64,000 nucleotides of DNA. Source: Trichormus sp. M33_DOE_039 (lineage in GTDB: Bacteria; Cyanobacteriota; Cyanobacteriia; Cyanobacteriales; Nostocaceae). Shown here in pieces: positions 18,767 to 30,310 of the stretch. The notes below the pieces were generated by a model. It made no database searches. It was given only the letters and a program-made list of their open reading frames with translations, and was not told the DNA's origin. The position numbers and the translations under genes were made by a program. The stretch covers positions 62,001 through 126,000 of the forward strand of contig DVDT01000060.1 in assembly GCA_015296085.1 (NCBI GenBank), read 5' to 3'. Positions within the stretch are counted from its first letter, which is position 1. Every line of letters starts with the position of its first letter.

Positions 18767-19771
18767 TTACTTCACAAATTGGGGCATAATTTCCGCAGCC
18801 GTAAATATGCCATGAATGCCGCGTTTGTGTAGTTGCATACCAGCTTTGAGATATCCAAAGGCTGGGCCGCAGACATTAGCTGCCATGCTGGTTTCATCAC
18901 CTAAAGTAAAGGTATGAGTAGAAATCTTACCTTCAAAGGTGCGTCCTGTAACCTTGACGTTGGTGCTGAGGGGCTTTTTGGGATTGCGGGTATCAACTAC
19001 ACCACCAACAGTCACGCGATCGCGATCGACTATCCCAGCTAACTCTAGCATCACATCATCGGCGTGTTCCATATTCTCTAAGGTCAAAACACCGTTAGTT
19101 TGATCGAGTAATGCTTCTACCTCTGCATCAGTCATGGCGCGTGCAGCTTCTACTGTATAACCAGGCATATGCCCAATATCTTCCCGAACAGTAGCACGGT
19201 AAGCTTCCCAGTTGGCAATACCTACACCAAAGGTAATCTCAACTTTGTGAATTTCCGCGTAACTTTGGGCGGCTAAAGCGGCGGCGGCGGTTAACAGTCC
19301 GGGTGTTGCACCACAGCCTGTCATGTAGGTAATTCCAGCCGCTTGCAGTTCATCTTTCATCGCAATTAGCTGTTCTACCGCACTAGTGCGTTTAATTGCA
19401 TCTACCAGCACACCACGCCAACCAGATTGCATAAACTGGCGTGCTACAGAAGGAATAAAGTCATTGGGTAGGTTGGGTAATGCCAAAAAGTACCCATCTA
19501 CAGGTTGCGCACTATCAATTAAATCTTGAATACTGTTGTTGCCTAAATTCCCGATTGGTTCTAAATAACCCACCGAACCCTGAGACTGGTAGGTTGCAAT
19601 GCAATCTTTAAAGTTCAAACCTTCCTCAGTGTAAACATAGCCTTTTTGGTCTGCTACTGCGACCAAATTCATTTCTTGTTTACCCGCCAGTACCTTAGCA
19701 GCTGCTTGTCCAAGTCCACCGAATCCTAATACTCCCACACGTATAGCTGACGCAATATTTGCTGTACTCAT
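18767..19771 (-). CDS. Saccharopine dehydrogenase-like oxidoreductase
   Basis: The 334-residue protein has an N-terminal NAD(P)-binding motif ([17 protein letters not shown], about residues 12-28) and the two-domain layout of the saccharopine/diaminopimelate dehydrogenase group, including [16 protein letters not shown] (~150). The exact substrate cannot be read from the sequence. The gene is single, with non-coding DNA on both sides. I start it at the ATG at 19771 (MSTANIAS); an in-frame TTG at 19777 is less likely. Confidence 0.78.
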   Translation of the reverse strand: MSTANIASAIRVGVLGFGGLGQAAAKVLAGKQEMNLVAVADQKGYVYTEEGLNFKDCIATYQSQGSVGYLEPIGNLGNNSIQDLIDSAQPVDGYFLALPNLPNDFIPSVARQFMQSGWRGVLVDAIKRTSAVEQLIAMKDELQAAGITYMTGCGATPGLLTAAAALAAQSYAEIHKVEITFGVGIANWEAYRATVREDIGHMPGYTVEAARAMTDAEVEALLDQTNGVLTLENMEHADDVMLELAGIVDRDRVTVGGVVDTRNPKKPLSTNVKVTGRTFEGKISTHTFTLGDETSMAANVCGPAFGYLKAGMQLHKRGIHGIFTAAEIMPQFVK

Positions 19772-20285
19772 AGTCAATTAGTTAAGTTGAATCACAAGCC
19801 TTGAGTATGAACCATCTTGCCTGATGGCGATCGCTATAAAGCAGGGCGGAGCATCATAGCTCAAAGCTATAGAGGTTAATTATGCTTTATTATCCTGGTT
19901 TCTTCCCCAACCAGATCACTTTTTTCACCAGAAATTTTTGCTGCATTGCTGAGGCTTGAGCAAATTTTCACGCAAAATTCTTTCTCGGCCACTCTTGGTG
20001 ATGATGAAAGGTGACGTGTTTTAAGGCAGTTCCGATGGCACAAGCTACAACAACCAATAGAACATTTCTTTCTCCTACAGCCCTGTAGCTCCATACCATA
20101 AATTATTTATGAAGAAATAAGAAAATAGGTATGTGCATAACCTACCAGCGATGGCTTTACGCCCAACTTGATAGCGATCACATTGTTGTACTTGAGATTG
20201 CGTGGTTGCAAGTTAAGTATTTTTTCATCAAGCGATCGGCTACGCTGGGCGGTTACGCCATCGTGGTTCACTCACAGTAGACTAT
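19772..20285. other. Non-coding region upstream of the oxidoreductase gene
   Basis: This 514-bp stretch lies between the oxidoreductase start and the stop of the RHH gene. It contains a short palindrome (atagct/agctat, 19856-19870) inside longer arms (ataaagca ... tgctttat) and HIP1-like sites. A 72-codon minus-strand frame (19876-20094) is rich in Cys and unlike a conserved protein. No gene is supported. Confidence 0.5.
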
Positions 20286-20447
20286 TCAATTTCCATTGGG
20301 TGACTCTTCAAAAGTCAAAGAGCGAATCAACTCTCGAATGACATCCGTTGAAGGTCTTCCCGTCACTGAGCAGTATTTCTCTAGTTTTTTTGCCTCACCT
20401 GATGTGAGATTGATTGTCAATCGTTTAACAGCCCATTTTTTGTTCAC
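20286..20447 (-). CDS. Small ribbon-helix-helix (CopG/Arc-type) protein, 53 aa
   Basis: The ORF reads from GTG (20447-20445) to TGA (20288-20286); an in-frame TAA two codons upstream fixes the 5' limit. The product begins MNKKWAVKRLTINLTSGEAK and continues KLEKYCSVTGRPSTDVIRELIRSL. The pattern is a short beta strand (VKRLTINLT) and two helices, with a G(R)PxT/S turn between them, the layout of ribbon-helix-helix DNA-binding proteins or antitoxins. No toxin-like ORF is adjacent. It could be a stand-alone regulator of itself or of neighbouring genes. Its frame shows clear amino-acid conservation logic rather than random composition. Confidence 0.65.
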   Translation of the reverse strand: MNKKWAVKRLTINLTSGEAKKLEKYCSVTGRPSTDVIRELIRSLTFEESPNGN

Positions 20448-20926
20448 AGATTAAGCAACCTATGTTTTAACGACTATTCTAATATCAATCATTTAAGCTG
20501 TTAATACTACGATAAATCTAACGATATTAATGTCAATAATCCATGAAGAAGAGTGCAGTAAACCTTGATGTTATATTCAAGAATGCAAGTATACTCTATG
20601 GTATGAATTCTTGATGCTTTAAAAGTAGCAATTGTAAGTGAAATGTAAATCAAAACTCACTGAATTGCTTGAATACTCAGTGAAAACACACACATATTTT
20701 ATAGCAACCTAACCATTGCCAAAATTTAGGCAATCTTCAGACCATTTGACAATCCTGACAATGCGGATTGCTAGATGTCCTCAAGATGGCTGCCTCTGAT
20801 GTTTTTTCACGCAAACACAAACGTTGTGTCTCTTACTTTGGAAAATAGTCCACTTACTTTCTCTATTCGCCCAAAAAGCAGTCATATTTCTATTCTGCAA
20901 CGCCCAATCATCAATACAGATACAAA
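20448..20926. other. AT-rich non-coding region upstream of the RHH gene
   Basis: These 479 bp separate the RHH start from the 3' end of the sensor kinase gene. They presumably carry the RHH promoter. I see no convincing gene, terminator or repeat. A 64-codon plus-strand frame at 20775-20969 runs into the kinase 3' end and is not protein-like. Confidence 0.5.
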
Positions 20927-22369
20927 TCAAATGCCACTGCTTTTATTTTTTCTAATCAATGGTAAATAAATTGTAAAAGTTGCACCTTGATTGGCAGTGC
21001 TGCTTGCTGTAATACTTCCTTGATGCGCTTCTATGATTCGTTTAGTAATTGCTAATCCTAAGCCATTACTTTTGCCTGTACGTGAGGGGTCTGTTGTATA
21101 GAATTGTTCAAAAATCCGAGGTAAATCTTGCTCATGAATGCCCTTACCTTGGTCTTGAATTTTGATCACTGCTTGTTTATCATCACTGTATCCAGAAATA
21201 ATCACTTGAGAATCACGTTGTGAATGTTTGATGGCGTTATCCAACAAATTTAAAATTGCCTGTAATAGACGTTCTGGATCACCTTGAATAAGTAAATTCG
21301 CTACTTTGATTTGCACTGATACGCCAGCAGCTTGCATTCTAGGTTCTATCGCATTAACAGCACGCTTAATTAGACCTAGTAACGACAAAGTTTCTTGTTC
21401 TAGTTGACTGACTCCTGCCTCTAATCGTCCTAAATCTAACAAGTCATGAATCAGTCGTGATAGACGTTTAGTTTCATTTTCAATTGTTTGAAAGAAGCGA
21501 TCGCGTAATTGAGGTTCTTCATAAGCTCCGCTTTTCAGTGCATCTACAGTCACCTGAACGTTGCTAATAGGTGTGCGGAGTTCATGGGAAACATTGGCCA
21601 AAAAGGTTCTCCTCTCATGTTCTAGGGACGCTAACCTTTCACTCATCCGGTTGAGTTCTGTCGCTAATTGATCTAACTCATTATTCTCATTGATAGCTAA
21701 CTTATTCCCAAATTGCCCACTACCTAGAGAAATCGCAAAGTTCCTCATGATTTCAATCGGTTTGGCAAGACTGCGAGCAAAGCGAGTGCTAATCAGCGCA
21801 CACAGCAAAATAGTTACGCCCAAACTACCCAGCACACTGGCAATTACTTTGGCAAACTGACGCTGAAACTGCTCCAGTGTAATCGACATTCGCAGCACAC
21901 CCAAAAATTGACCGTTGCGCATAATGGGTCTGGCAATATACAGACGATCTTTACTTGATAAAACTCCCTTTGTAATCCCCTGTGCCGAACGTTTTTGCAG
22001 TGCTTCCGCCATCCCAGCCACTGTGTACCAGTCTCGAACTTGTTGATCTAATTTGGGATCAGAAGTTGCTATTAGACTACCTTGTTGATTGAAAACGCGG
22101 AGTGTGACGTTTTGCGGTGCGCCATATCTTTTCACTAGCAAATTTACACGTTGCAGATTTTTTTCTTCTAAAGCATCTGCAACACTCTCGCTTAAAGCAT
22201 TCGTCCAGTTATCTAAGTCTATTTGTCGCGATCGCATAAAGTAGACATGGAAAGACCAGAGAATATAGCTAGCCATGAAGGAAGTTCCCAAGATTATCAG
22301 CAGCAAGTAAGTAGCTAACAACTTGGAATGAATAGTATTAAATTTTAAGGAACGCCACCAGCCTTTCAT
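20927..22369 (-). CDS. Transmembrane sensor histidine kinase
   Basis: The 480-residue kinase has a first membrane helix (~15-40), an extracytoplasmic Cache-like sensor (~45-175, [15 protein letters not shown] ... [18 protein letters not shown]) and a second helix (~190-212). Next are HAMP (~213-262) and HisKA with His262 in [10 protein letters not shown], then the N box [11 protein letters not shown]1 DQGKGI and G2 NGLGLAI. The start ATG overlaps the TGA of the upstream receiver gene (ATGA, 22366-22369), so the two are translationally coupled and form a two-component pair. The ligand is unknown. Confidence 0.9.
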   Translation of the reverse strand: MKGWWRSLKFNTIHSKLLATYLLLIILGTSFMASYILWSFHVYFMRSRQIDLDNWTNALSESVADALEEKNLQRVNLLVKRYGAPQNVTLRVFNQQGSLIATSDPKLDQQVRDWYTVAGMAEALQKRSAQGITKGVLSSKDRLYIARPIMRNGQFLGVLRMSITLEQFQRQFAKVIASVLGSLGVTILLCALISTRFARSLAKPIEIMRNFAISLGSGQFGNKLAINENNELDQLATELNRMSERLASLEHERRTFLANVSHELRTPISNVQVTVDALKSGAYEEPQLRDRFFQTIENETKRLSRLIHDLLDLGRLEAGVSQLEQETLSLLGLIKRAVNAIEPRMQAAGVSVQIKVANLLIQGDPERLLQAILNLLDNAIKHSQRDSQVIISGYSDDKQAVIKIQDQGKGIHEQDLPRIFEQFYTTDPSRTGKSNGLGLAITKRIIEAHQGSITASSTANQGATFTIYLPLIRKNKSSGI

Positions 22370-22743
22370 GTAGGCTGCTCTCCGGGGCGACGGCGTAACA
22401 CAGCTTTAATGCGTGCTAATAACTCACGGGTGTTGAATGGCTTGGTGACATAATCATCCGCTCCCGCTTCCAAGCCCCAAATTTTATCTATGTCTTGATC
22501 TTTAGCTGTCAGCATCACAATTGGCACATCTGAAAATGCCCGAATGCGCCAACAGACTTCCATCCCGCTTACTTCCGGCAGCATCAAGTCCAGTAAAATT
22601 ACATCCGGGACTTGTTTATGAAATTGTTTAATTGCACTCTGCCCATCTGCTGCGGTTGTCACTGTATAGCCTTCTTTTTGTAAGGTATAAGTCAGACTTT
22701 CACATAGGGCTGCTTCATCATCTACCAGTAAGACGTGGGGCAT
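22366..22743 (-). CDS. Receiver-only response regulator (OmpR-like REC)
   Basis: The 125-residue protein is a complete receiver domain: acidic pair DD (8-9), phospho-acceptor Asp52 in LLDLMLP, Thr79 and Lys101 in TKPF. Helix 5 ([15 protein letters not shown]) is of the OmpR/PhoB class, where a winged-helix DNA-binding domain normally follows. Here the protein ends within the linker (PGEQPT) and the next gene begins in a 4-base ATGA overlap, so the output domain is absent. It may signal by protein contact or feed a phosphorelay. It is coupled to the sensor kinase downstream. Confidence 0.88.
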   Translation of the reverse strand: MPHVLLVDDEAALCESLTYTLQKEGYTVTTAADGQSAIKQFHKQVPDVILLDLMLPEVSGMEVCWRIRAFSDVPIVMLTAKDQDIDKIWGLEAGADDYVTKPFNTRELLARIKAVLRRRPGEQPT

Positions 22744-23508
22744 TTGTCATTTAACATTAACTCCTCAGTTTAGCCTGACAATGAGTGAGATTTTTGGCAT
22801 CTTTCTAAAGAATGAGTCGGACTAGAGGCTGGGCAATGATCGCTGAAATCACTGACAGGGATGCACCTCAAAGTTATAACGTTAAAAATTTTTGGTTTAA
22901 CTAAACTCTAAAATTAGCAAAATTTTCAAATGCAAAACTTTTACATCTATCTAAGGAAAGATATTGATTTCTCAATATACTGATAGTTGTCTGGAATTAC
23001 ATCTGCACCTATTTTTTAGCCTTGCTAATGTTAAATCAGGGAAAAAGGTACAATTATGAGGTTAATCTACTTGAACTTGAGTTGTAGCCTCATTTCTCTT
23101 TGATTTAAAATTTGGGTAAAAATTCCAGAAATTTGTTCGTTTTATAGGTCAAACCTTTTAGTTATTTCTCTAAACTTATTCCAATATTGTCTCAGTTCAT
23201 CAATATCTAGATTCATTCGCCTGACTCTATCAAAGGTATTATGTCTTCAGGTATATATAGATAAAAAAATGATTATTTTGTAGATATTAAAAAAACTTTT
23301 ATGCTAGCTAATTTTGGTCAGAAAGAGCAGCTATGATTAACTAAGGTAGTATTTTGAAAGCTGTTAGCAATAGCATTTTTTATCCAGCATAGATATGAGA
23401 TTAAGTCATCCTGAGTGTGAAGTCCGAAAAAATTATCCTTCACCTGACTTTAATTTCAAATACTGTATGGAGGGTAAAAAGACACTGTAATTTAAAAAGG
23501 GCTGTACT
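22744..23508. other. Long AT-rich intergenic region between divergent signalling genes
   Basis: These 765 bp lie between the receiver gene (minus) and the giant hybrid kinase (plus), so they should hold both promoters. There is no ORF of note, no strong inverted repeat and no recognisable operator. A purine-rich ggaggg at about 23469 is too far from the kinase ATG to be its ribosome site. Confidence 0.5.
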
Positions 23509-26500
23509 ATGGCAACCGAACAGTTAACTAGAGAATCCGATGACCTTGATCTAAAACAGCTACTCAAAACGCTGACATCTGTGAAAAAAGGTGATTTTTC
23601 GGCTCGGATGCCGGTTGACCAAACAGGTATAGCTGGGAAAATAGCTGATACGATTAACGATATTATTGACCAAAATGAGCGCATGGCAGCAGAGCTAAAG
23701 CGCATTAGTAATGTTGTTGGCAAAGAGGGCAAAATTACTGAACGTGCTTCTCTAGGAAATGTGCGTGGTTCGTGGTCAGATTGTGTTAATTATGTCAATA
23801 CCCTAATTACAGATTTAGTCCAGCCCACGGCAGAAACCACACGAGTAATTCGGGCTGTAGCTAATGGAGACTTATCTCAAACGATCGCCACAGAAATTGA
23901 AGACAGACCTCTCAAGGGAGAGTTTCTCCAAACTGCTAACATCGTCAACACAATGGTGACAAGGCTGAGTTCCTTTGCTGGTGAGGTGACGCGAGTTGCT
24001 AGGGAAGTGGGAACAGAGGGGAAGTTGGGTGTACAAGCACAAGTCAAAGGTGTGGCGGGTACATGGAAAGACTTAACCGATAACGTCAACCTGATGGCAG
24101 GCAACCTCACCGGACAGGTGCGGAATATCGCAGAAGTAGCCACAGCGATCGCCAACGGTGACTTATCTAAGAAAATTACAGTTGATGTCAAAGGTGAAAT
24201 TCTAGAGTTGAAAAATACCGTCAATACGATGGTGGATCAGCTCAACTCCTTTGCATCAGAAGTAACGCGGGTGGCGCGGGAAGTAGGTACGGAAGGGAAA
24301 CTAGGCGTACAAGCAGAAGTACGCGGGGTAGCAGGGACGTGGAAAGACTTAACAGATAACGTCAACCTCATGGCAGGAAACCTCACAGCTCAAGTCCGCA
24401 ACATTGCCGAAGTGACGACAGCTGTAGCGAATGGCGACTTATCCAAAAAAATTACAGTTGATGTCAAAGGTGAAATTCTAGAGTTGAAAAACACCGTCAA
24501 CATCATGGTGGATCAACTCAACTCCTTTGCTTCCGAAGTTACCAGGGTTGCAAGGGAAGTGGGAGCAGAAGGAAAATTAGGTGGTCAAGCAGAAGTCAAA
24601 GGCGTGGCGGGTACGTGGAAGGACTTGACAGATAGCGTGAACTTTATGGCGGGGAGTTTGACCGCCCAGGTGAGAAATATTGCCGAAGTCACCACAGCGG
24701 TAGCGAATGGTGACTTATCTAAGAAAATTACAGTTGATGTCAAAGGTGAAATTTTAGAGTTGAAAAACACGATTAATACAATGGTGGATCAACTCAATTC
24801 CTTTGCATCAGAAGTAACGCGGGTGGCGCGGGAAGTAGGAACAGAAGGGAAACTAGGCGTACAAGCAGAAGTGCGCGGGGTGGCGGGTACGTGGAAAGAC
24901 TTAACAGATAACGTCAACCTGATGGCAGGAAACCTGACTGGACAGGTGAGGAACATTGCAGAAGTCGCAACTGCGATCGCTAACGGCGACTTATCGAAAA
25001 AAATCACCGTCGATGTGAGGGGCGAAATTTTCGAGTTGAAAAACACTATCAATATCATGGTGGATCAACTGAGTTCTTTTGCTTCAGAAGTCACCAGAGT
25101 AGCCAGAGAGGTAGGTAGTGAAGGGAAACTGGGTGTACAAGCCGATGTCAGAGGAGTTGCAGGTACATGGAAAGACCTGACAGACAGTGTGAATTTCATG
25201 GCGGGAAGTTTGACAGCCCAGGTGAGAAATATTGCGGAAGTCACCACGGCGGTAGCAACTGGCGACCTGTCGAAGAAAATCACTGTGGATGTCAAAGGTG
25301 AAATTTTGGAGTTGAAAAACACGATCAATACAATGGTGGATCAACTCAACTCTTTTGCCTCTGAAGTAACACGGGTGGCGCGGGAAGTAGGCAGTGAAGG
25401 GAAACTAGGTGTACAAGCCGATGTTAAAGGCGTTGCGGGTACATGGAAAGACCTGACAGACAGTGTGAACTTCATGGCGGGGAGTTTGACAGCCCAGGTG
25501 AGAAATATTGCGGAAGTCACCACGGCGGTGGCAACTGGCGACCTGTCAAAGAAAATCACCGTGGATGTCAAAGGTGAAATTTTGGAGTTGAAAAACACGA
25601 TTAATACGATGGTGGATCAACTCAGTTCCTTTGCCTCAGAAGTAACGCGAGTGGCGCGGGAGGTAGGAACAGAAGGAAAACTAGGTGTACAAGCAGAAGT
25701 CAAAGGCGTAGCGGGTACATGGAAGGATTTGACAGGTGCGGTGAATATGATGGCGGGAAACCTCACCGACCAAGTTAGGAATATTGCCGAGGTAGCAACT
25801 GCGATCGCCAATGGTGATTTATCGAAGAAAATCACTGTGCAAGTTAAAGGCGAAATTCTGGAGTTGAAAAATACGATCAACATCATGGTGGATCAACTCA
25901 ACTCCTTTGCTTCCGAAGTGACCAGGGTAGCGCGAGAAGTAGGCAGCGAAGGGAAACTGGGCGTACAAGCCGATGTCAAAGGTGTAGCGGGTACGTGGAA
26001 AGACTTGACTGATAGTGTGAATTTCATGGCGGGGAGTTTAACCGCCCAGGTGCGGAACATTGCGGCGGTGACAACGGCAGTAGCGAATGGTGACTTGTCG
26101 AAGAAAATTTCTGTGGATGTGAAAGGCGAAATTCTGGAGCTGAAAAACACCGTCAATACAATGGTGGATCAACTCAACTCCTTTGCTTCGGAAGTAACGC
26201 GAGTAGCGCGGGAGGTGGGAACGGAAGGAAAATTAGGTGTACAAGCCGAAGTCAAAGGCGTGGCGGGTACGTGGAAGGACTTGACCGACAGTGTGAATTT
26301 TATGGCGGGAAGTTTAACCGCCCAGGTACGGAATATTGCCGATGTCACCACAGCAGTAGCTAATGGCGACCTCTCGAAGAAAATCACTGTGGATGTGAAA
26401 GGCGAAATTCTGGAGTTGAAAAACACGATCAATACAATGGTGGATCAACTCAACTCCTTTGCTTCGGAGGTAACGCGAGTAGCGCGGGAGGTGGGAACGG

Positions 26501-29500
26501 AAGGAAAACTGGGTGTGCAAGCTTACGTCCGGGGTGTGGGTGGGACTTGGAAAGACTTGACGGATAACGTCAACTTGATGGCAGGGAATCTTACAGCCCA
26601 GGTACGCAACATTGCGGAAGTAACGAAAGCGGTAGCCAATGGTGACTTGTCGAAGAAAATCACCGTGGATGTCAAAGGTGAAATTCTTGACTTGAAGAAC
26701 ACGATCAATACAATGGTGGATCAACTCAGTTCCTTTGCTTCGGAAGTAACGCGGGTAGCGCGGGAGGTGGGAACTGAAGGGAAATTAGGTGGTCAAGCCT
26801 TAGTGCAAGGTGTGGCGGGGACGTGGAAGGACTTGACAGATAACGTCAACTCAATGGCGGGGAACTTGACAGCCCAAGTGCGGGGGATTGCCAAAGTTGT
26901 AACGGCGGTGGCGAATGGCGACTTAAAGCGCAAACTAATGTTAGATGCTAAAGGCGAAATCGAAACCTTGGCAGAGACAATTAACGAAATGATTGATACC
27001 CTAGCCACCTTTGCCAATCAGGTGACGACGGTGGCGCGGGAAGTAGGGATTGAAGGAAAGTTAGGGGGTCAAGCCAAAGTTCCAGGGGCGGCGGGAACGT
27101 GGAAGGATTTGACGGACAACGTCAACGAATTAGCAGCTACACTTACCACCCAATTAAGAGCGATCGCAGAAGTAGCAACAGCCGTCACCAAGGGCGATTT
27201 AACCCGCTCCATCGCCGTCGAAGCCCAAGGGGAAGTGGCAATCCTCAAAGACAACATCAACCAGATGATTGCCAACCTCAGAGAAACAACCCAGAAAAAT
27301 ACTGAGCAAGACTGGTTGAAGACGAACTTGGCTAAGTTCACCCGAATGTTGCAAGGACAGCGTGACTTAGAAACCGTATCTAAACTCATTCTTTCAGAAC
27401 TAGCACCCCTAGTAGGCGCGCAACACGGCGTATTCTACTTAATGGAAGGAGTAGAAAGAGAAAATTTATCTTACTTAAAACTACTTAGTACCTACGCTTA
27501 TCGCGAACGCAAGCATCTAGCTAACCGCTTCCACCTAGGGGAAGGCTTGGTGGGACAATGTGCTTTAGAAAAAGAACGAATTTTGTTGACAGAAGTACCA
27601 CATGATTATGTCAAAATTAGCTCTGGCTTAGGAGAAGCAGCTCCCTTAAATGCAGTGGTGTTACCTGTTCTCTTTGAAGGACAAGTAACGGCGGTGATTG
27701 AATTAGCCTCCTTCCGCCGCTTTAGTGAGATTCACTTAACATTCTTCGACCAACTCACCGAAAGTATTGCGATCGTTCTCAATACCATCGCCGCATCGAT
27801 GCGTACCGAAGAATTGCTCAAACAATCCCAATCTCTCGCACAGGAACTACAAACTCAACAAAATGAACTCCGTGAAACTAACAAGCGGCTAGAACAACAA
27901 GCCCAATCACTCAAAACTTCCGAAGATTTATTACGGGGACAACAAGAAGAATTACAGCAAACCAACGCCGAACTAGAAGAAAAAGCAGAATTATTAGATA
28001 TCCAGAAAAAAGAAGTAGAGCGGAAGAATCGAGAAATCGAACAGGCGAGACGTTCTTTAGAAGAGAAAGCCGAACAACTAGCCCTCTCATCTAAATATAA
28101 ATCCGAGTTCTTGGCGAATATGTCCCACGAACTGCGGACACCTCTAAACAGCTTGCTGATTTTGGCGAAATTATTAATAGATAATATTGAAGGAAATCTC
28201 ACTCCGAAACAGGTCGAATATAGCCAAACTATTTACTCGGCTGGCAATGAACTCTTGGCTTTAATCAATGACATTTTGGACTTAGCCAAAATCGAATCGG
28301 GTACGATGTCAATTCACATGACCTCAATACCCTTACCAGAGTTAGCTCAAAAGATTGAGCGTAGTTTTGGACAAATCGCTCACAACAAAGGTCTGGTTTT
28401 TGCAGTCGAACTTACGCCTGATTTGCCCAGCAATGTGAATACAGATATCAAACGCTTGCAACAAGTTCTGAAAAATCTCCTCTCTAATGCCTTTAAATTT
28501 ACAGAACGTGGGGAAGTGCGACTGCGGATTGAGGTAGCTAAACAAGGATGGAGTGATACTCAACCATCTTTAGACCACGCCCAGACAGTGATTGCTTTCG
28601 TCGTCAGTGATACAGGTATTGGCATTGCACCGGATAAACAAAAGATTATCTTTGAAGCCTTTCAACAGGCTGATGGTACAACCAGCCGCAAATACGGCGG
28701 TACGGGATTAGGTTTATCCATTAGTCGTGAAATAGCTCATTTGTTAGGCGGAGAAATCAAACTTGTTAGTAATCCGGGTCAAGGTAGCACATTCACTTTC
28801 TACTTACCCCAATTCAGTCCAGAATCCATCTCTTCCACTTCCTATCTCAGCATACCCTTACCTACAGGACGCTACGGAAACGACAGGGGCGAACAGCAAG
28901 GGCTACACCCTACTAGCGTCACTTACCAAAACCAAATCATACCGGACGATCGCGCCAATATTACCAAAACATCACCAGAAAATAACGTTCTACTCATCAT
29001 TGAGGATGACGTTAATTTTGCCCGGATTTTGGTAGACATGGCACGACAAAGCGGGTTGCAGGTAATTACTGCCCAAACTGGGACTGATGGTCTGAAACTA
29101 GCTAAGGAATTTCTGCCAATGGCGATTTTGCTGGATATTCGCTTACCGGAAATGGACGGTTGGACAGTGCTGAATCGCCTCAAACATGATTCCAATACCC
29201 GTCATATTCCTGTACACATTATGACCGTCGAAGAAGGGCGACAACGGGGTTTACAATCAGGTGCGATCGCCTATCTACAAAAACCAGTTACGAGTGAAGA
29301 TATATCCGAAGCCCTCACTAAAATTAGAGGTTTCGTGGAACGTCGGGTGAAGAATTTACTAGTAGTTGAAGATGACGACGTGCAACGCCAAAGTATTGTG
29401 GAACTCATTGGCAATAGCGATGTCGCCACCGTAGCCGTAGATACTGGTGCAGCAGCTCTTGTAGCCATTCGCACTCAGCAGTTTGATTGCTTAGTTCTCG

Positions 29501-30153
29501 ATTTAGGTTTACCCGATATGACAGGGTTTGAACTCATAGAACAGATTAAGCGAGAACCCAACGGCGCAACTTTGCCAATTATTGTCTACACAGGCAGGGA
29601 AATCAACAAAACTCAAGAAACAGAACTCAGACGCATCGCCGAAACTATTATTTTAAAAGATGTGCGATCGCCCGAACGTCTCTTAGATGAAACTGCATTG
29701 TTCCTCCACCGCGTCCAAGCTAATTTACCTGCACCCAAGCGCGAAATCTTAGAGCAACTGTATTCTCAAGAATATTCTTTGGTGGGCAAAAAAGTGCTAA
29801 TTGTTGACGATGATGTGCGTAATATCTTCGCCCTCACCAGTATGCTGGAACGCTACCAAATGCAAGTATTATTTGCGGAAAACGGTAGAGAAGGGATTAG
29901 CTTGTTAGAAAGGACAGCCGATATTGATGTGGTCTTAATGGATGTGATGATGCCAGAAATGGATGGGTACGAAACCATGCAGCTAATTCGCCAAAGAGAG
30001 CAATTTAAAGATTTGCCCATTATCGCCCTCACTGCTAAAGCTATGCAAGGCGATCGCGATCAGTGCATTGCCGTCGGTGCATCTGACTACATTGCTAAAC
30101 CCATAGATACAGAACAACTCTTGTCTCTATTACGGGTTTGGCTGTATCGTTAG
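23509..30153 (+). CDS. Giant poly-HAMP hybrid histidine kinase with three receivers
   Basis: This 2214-residue kinase has no membrane segment, so it should be cytosolic. A poly-HAMP array fills about residues 20-1265: two divergent N-terminal units, then twelve 92-residue units marked by [23 protein letters not shown] and GEI.ELKNT. A GAF domain follows (~1267-1437), a coiled coil (~1440-1530), HisKA with His1540 in [10 protein letters not shown] and an ATPase domain to ~1765. Three receivers come last, with Asp1876, Asp1998 and Asp2145. The second receiver has LKD where LKP is usual. The repeat sequence is close to that of fungal group III kinases (Nik1/Os-1), which respond to osmotic stress and fungicides. 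The cyanobacterial signal is unknown. Confidence 0.92.
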   Translation: MATEQLTRESDDLDLKQLLKTLTSVKKGDFSARMPVDQTGIAGKIADTINDIIDQNERMAAELKRISNVVGKEGKITERASLGNVRGSWSDCVNYVNTLITDLVQPTAETTRVIRAVANGDLSQTIATEIEDRPLKGEFLQTANIVNTMVTRLSSFAGEVTRVAREVGTEGKLGVQAQVKGVAGTWKDLTDNVNLMAGNLTGQVRNIAEVATAIANGDLSKKITVDVKGEILELKNTVNTMVDQLNSFASEVTRVAREVGTEGKLGVQAEVRGVAGTWKDLTDNVNLMAGNLTAQVRNIAEVTTAVANGDLSKKITVDVKGEILELKNTVNIMVDQLNSFASEVTRVAREVGAEGKLGGQAEVKGVAGTWKDLTDSVNFMAGSLTAQVRNIAEVTTAVANGDLSKKITVDVKGEILELKNTINTMVDQLNSFASEVTRVAREVGTEGKLGVQAEVRGVAGTWKDLTDNVNLMAGNLTGQVRNIAEVATAIANGDLSKKITVDVRGEIFELKNTINIMVDQLSSFASEVTRVAREVGSEGKLGVQADVRGVAGTWKDLTDSVNFMAGSLTAQVRNIAEVTTAVATGDLSKKITVDVKGEILELKNTINTMVDQLNSFASEVTRVAREVGSEGKLGVQADVKGVAGTWKDLTDSVNFMAGSLTAQVRNIAEVTTAVATGDLSKKITVDVKGEILELKNTINTMVDQLSSFASEVTRVAREVGTEGKLGVQAEVKGVAGTWKDLTGAVNMMAGNLTDQVRNIAEVATAIANGDLSKKITVQVKGEILELKNTINIMVDQLNSFASEVTRVAREVGSEGKLGVQADVKGVAGTWKDLTDSVNFMAGSLTAQVRNIAAVTTAVANGDLSKKISVDVKGEILELKNTVNTMVDQLNSFASEVTRVAREVGTEGKLGVQAEVKGVAGTWKDLTDSVNFMAGSLTAQVRNIADVTTAVANGDLSKKITVDVKGEILELKNTINTMVDQLNSFASEVTRVAREVGTEGKLGVQAYVRGVGGTWKDLTDNVNLMAGNLTAQVRNIAEVTKAVANGDLSKKITVDVKGEILDLKNTINTMVDQLSSFASEVTRVAREVGTEGKLGGQALVQGVAGTWKDLTDNVNSMAGNLTAQVRGIAKVVTAVANGDLKRKLMLDAKGEIETLAETINEMIDTLATFANQVTTVAREVGIEGKLGGQAKVPGAAGTWKDLTDNVNELAATLTTQLRAIAEVATAVTKGDLTRSIAVEAQGEVAILKDNINQMIANLRETTQKNTEQDWLKTNLAKFTRMLQGQRDLETVSKLILSELAPLVGAQHGVFYLMEGVERENLSYLKLLSTYAYRERKHLANRFHLGEGLVGQCALEKERILLTEVPHDYVKISSGLGEAAPLNAVVLPVLFEGQVTAVIELASFRRFSEIHLTFFDQLTESIAIVLNTIAASMRTEELLKQSQSLAQELQTQQNELRETNKRLEQQAQSLKTSEDLLRGQQEELQQTNAELEEKAELLDIQKKEVERKNREIEQARRSLEEKAEQLALSSKYKSEFLANMSHELRTPLNSLLILAKLLIDNIEGNLTPKQVEYSQTIYSAGNELLALINDILDLAKIESGTMSIHMTSIPLPELAQKIERSFGQIAHNKGLVFAVELTPDLPSNVNTDIKRLQQVLKNLLSNAFKFTERGEVRLRIEVAKQGWSDTQPSLDHAQTVIAFVVSDTGIGIAPDKQKIIFEAFQQADGTTSRKYGGTGLGLSISREIAHLLGGEIKLVSNPGQGSTFTFYLPQFSPESISSTSYLSIPLPTGRYGNDRGEQQGLHPTSVTYQNQIIPDDRANITKTSPENNVLLIIEDDVNFARILVDMARQSGLQVITAQTGTDGLKLAKEFLPMAILLDIRLPEMDGWTVLNRLKHDSNTRHIPVHIMTVEEGRQRGLQSGAIAYLQKPVTSEDISEALTKIRGFVERRVKNLLVVEDDDVQRQSIVELIGNSDVATVAVDTGAAALVAIRTQQFDCLVLDLGLPDMTGFELIEQIKREPNGATLPIIVYTGREINKTQETELRRIAETIILKDVRSPERLLDETALFLHRVQANLPAPKREILEQLYSQEYSLVGKKVLIVDDDVRNIFALTSMLERYQMQVLFAENGREGISLLERTADIDVVLMDVMMPEMDGYETMQLIRQREQFKDLPIIALTAKAMQGDRDQCIAVGASDYIAKPIDTEQLLSLLRVWLYR
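23950..27290 (+). repeat. Twelve-unit 276-bp tandem repeat inside the poly-HAMP gene
   Basis: The GTWKDLT-coding segment recurs exactly every 276 bp: about 24055, 24331, 24607 and so on to 27091. Units 1-10 are nearly identical in protein, differing mainly at a few alternating positions (DNVNLMAGN versus [15 protein letters not shown] versus SEGKLG). Units 11 and 12 are more diverged. The near-identity suggests recent duplication or gene conversion and makes the region prone to misassembly. Confidence 0.9.
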
Positions 30154-30180
30154 GAACATGAATTTACGTTGCTATACTGT

Positions 30181-30245
30181 GTCTGATCTTCAGACAACTT
30201 GGGTGAACGACTAAACCTCAATTAATCAACGAAATTGAGGTTTAG
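30181..30245 (+). terminator. Terminator hairpins after the poly-HAMP kinase
   Basis: A short hairpin gtctga/tcagac (30181-30195) is followed by a strong one: ctaaacctcaatt (30211-30223) pairs perfectly with aattgaggtttag (30233-30245) over a 9-base loop. A T-rich stretch follows within about 20 bases. It probably ends the kinase transcript, and may also serve the convergent gene at 30311. Confidence 0.6.
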
Positions 30246-30310
30246 AAGCTGATGAAAATTATTTTTCTACCCATTCCTGATGGTATTTGGAATTTCCTCA
30301 CCTTGAGTCT

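Noticed and set aside
19876-20094. 72-codon minus-strand frame rich in Cys
   Set aside because: It has no ribosome site or recognisable fold, and skewed composition; it lies in a non-coding stretch.
20775-20969. 64-codon plus-strand frame
   Set aside because: It enters the 3' end of the sensor kinase on the other strand and has no start signal.
23877-27389. Many minus-strand ORFs across the HAMP repeat region
   Set aside because: They recur with the 276-bp period and are mirror images of the plus-strand repeat. They lack starts with ribosome sites and read as shadows of the long kinase frame.
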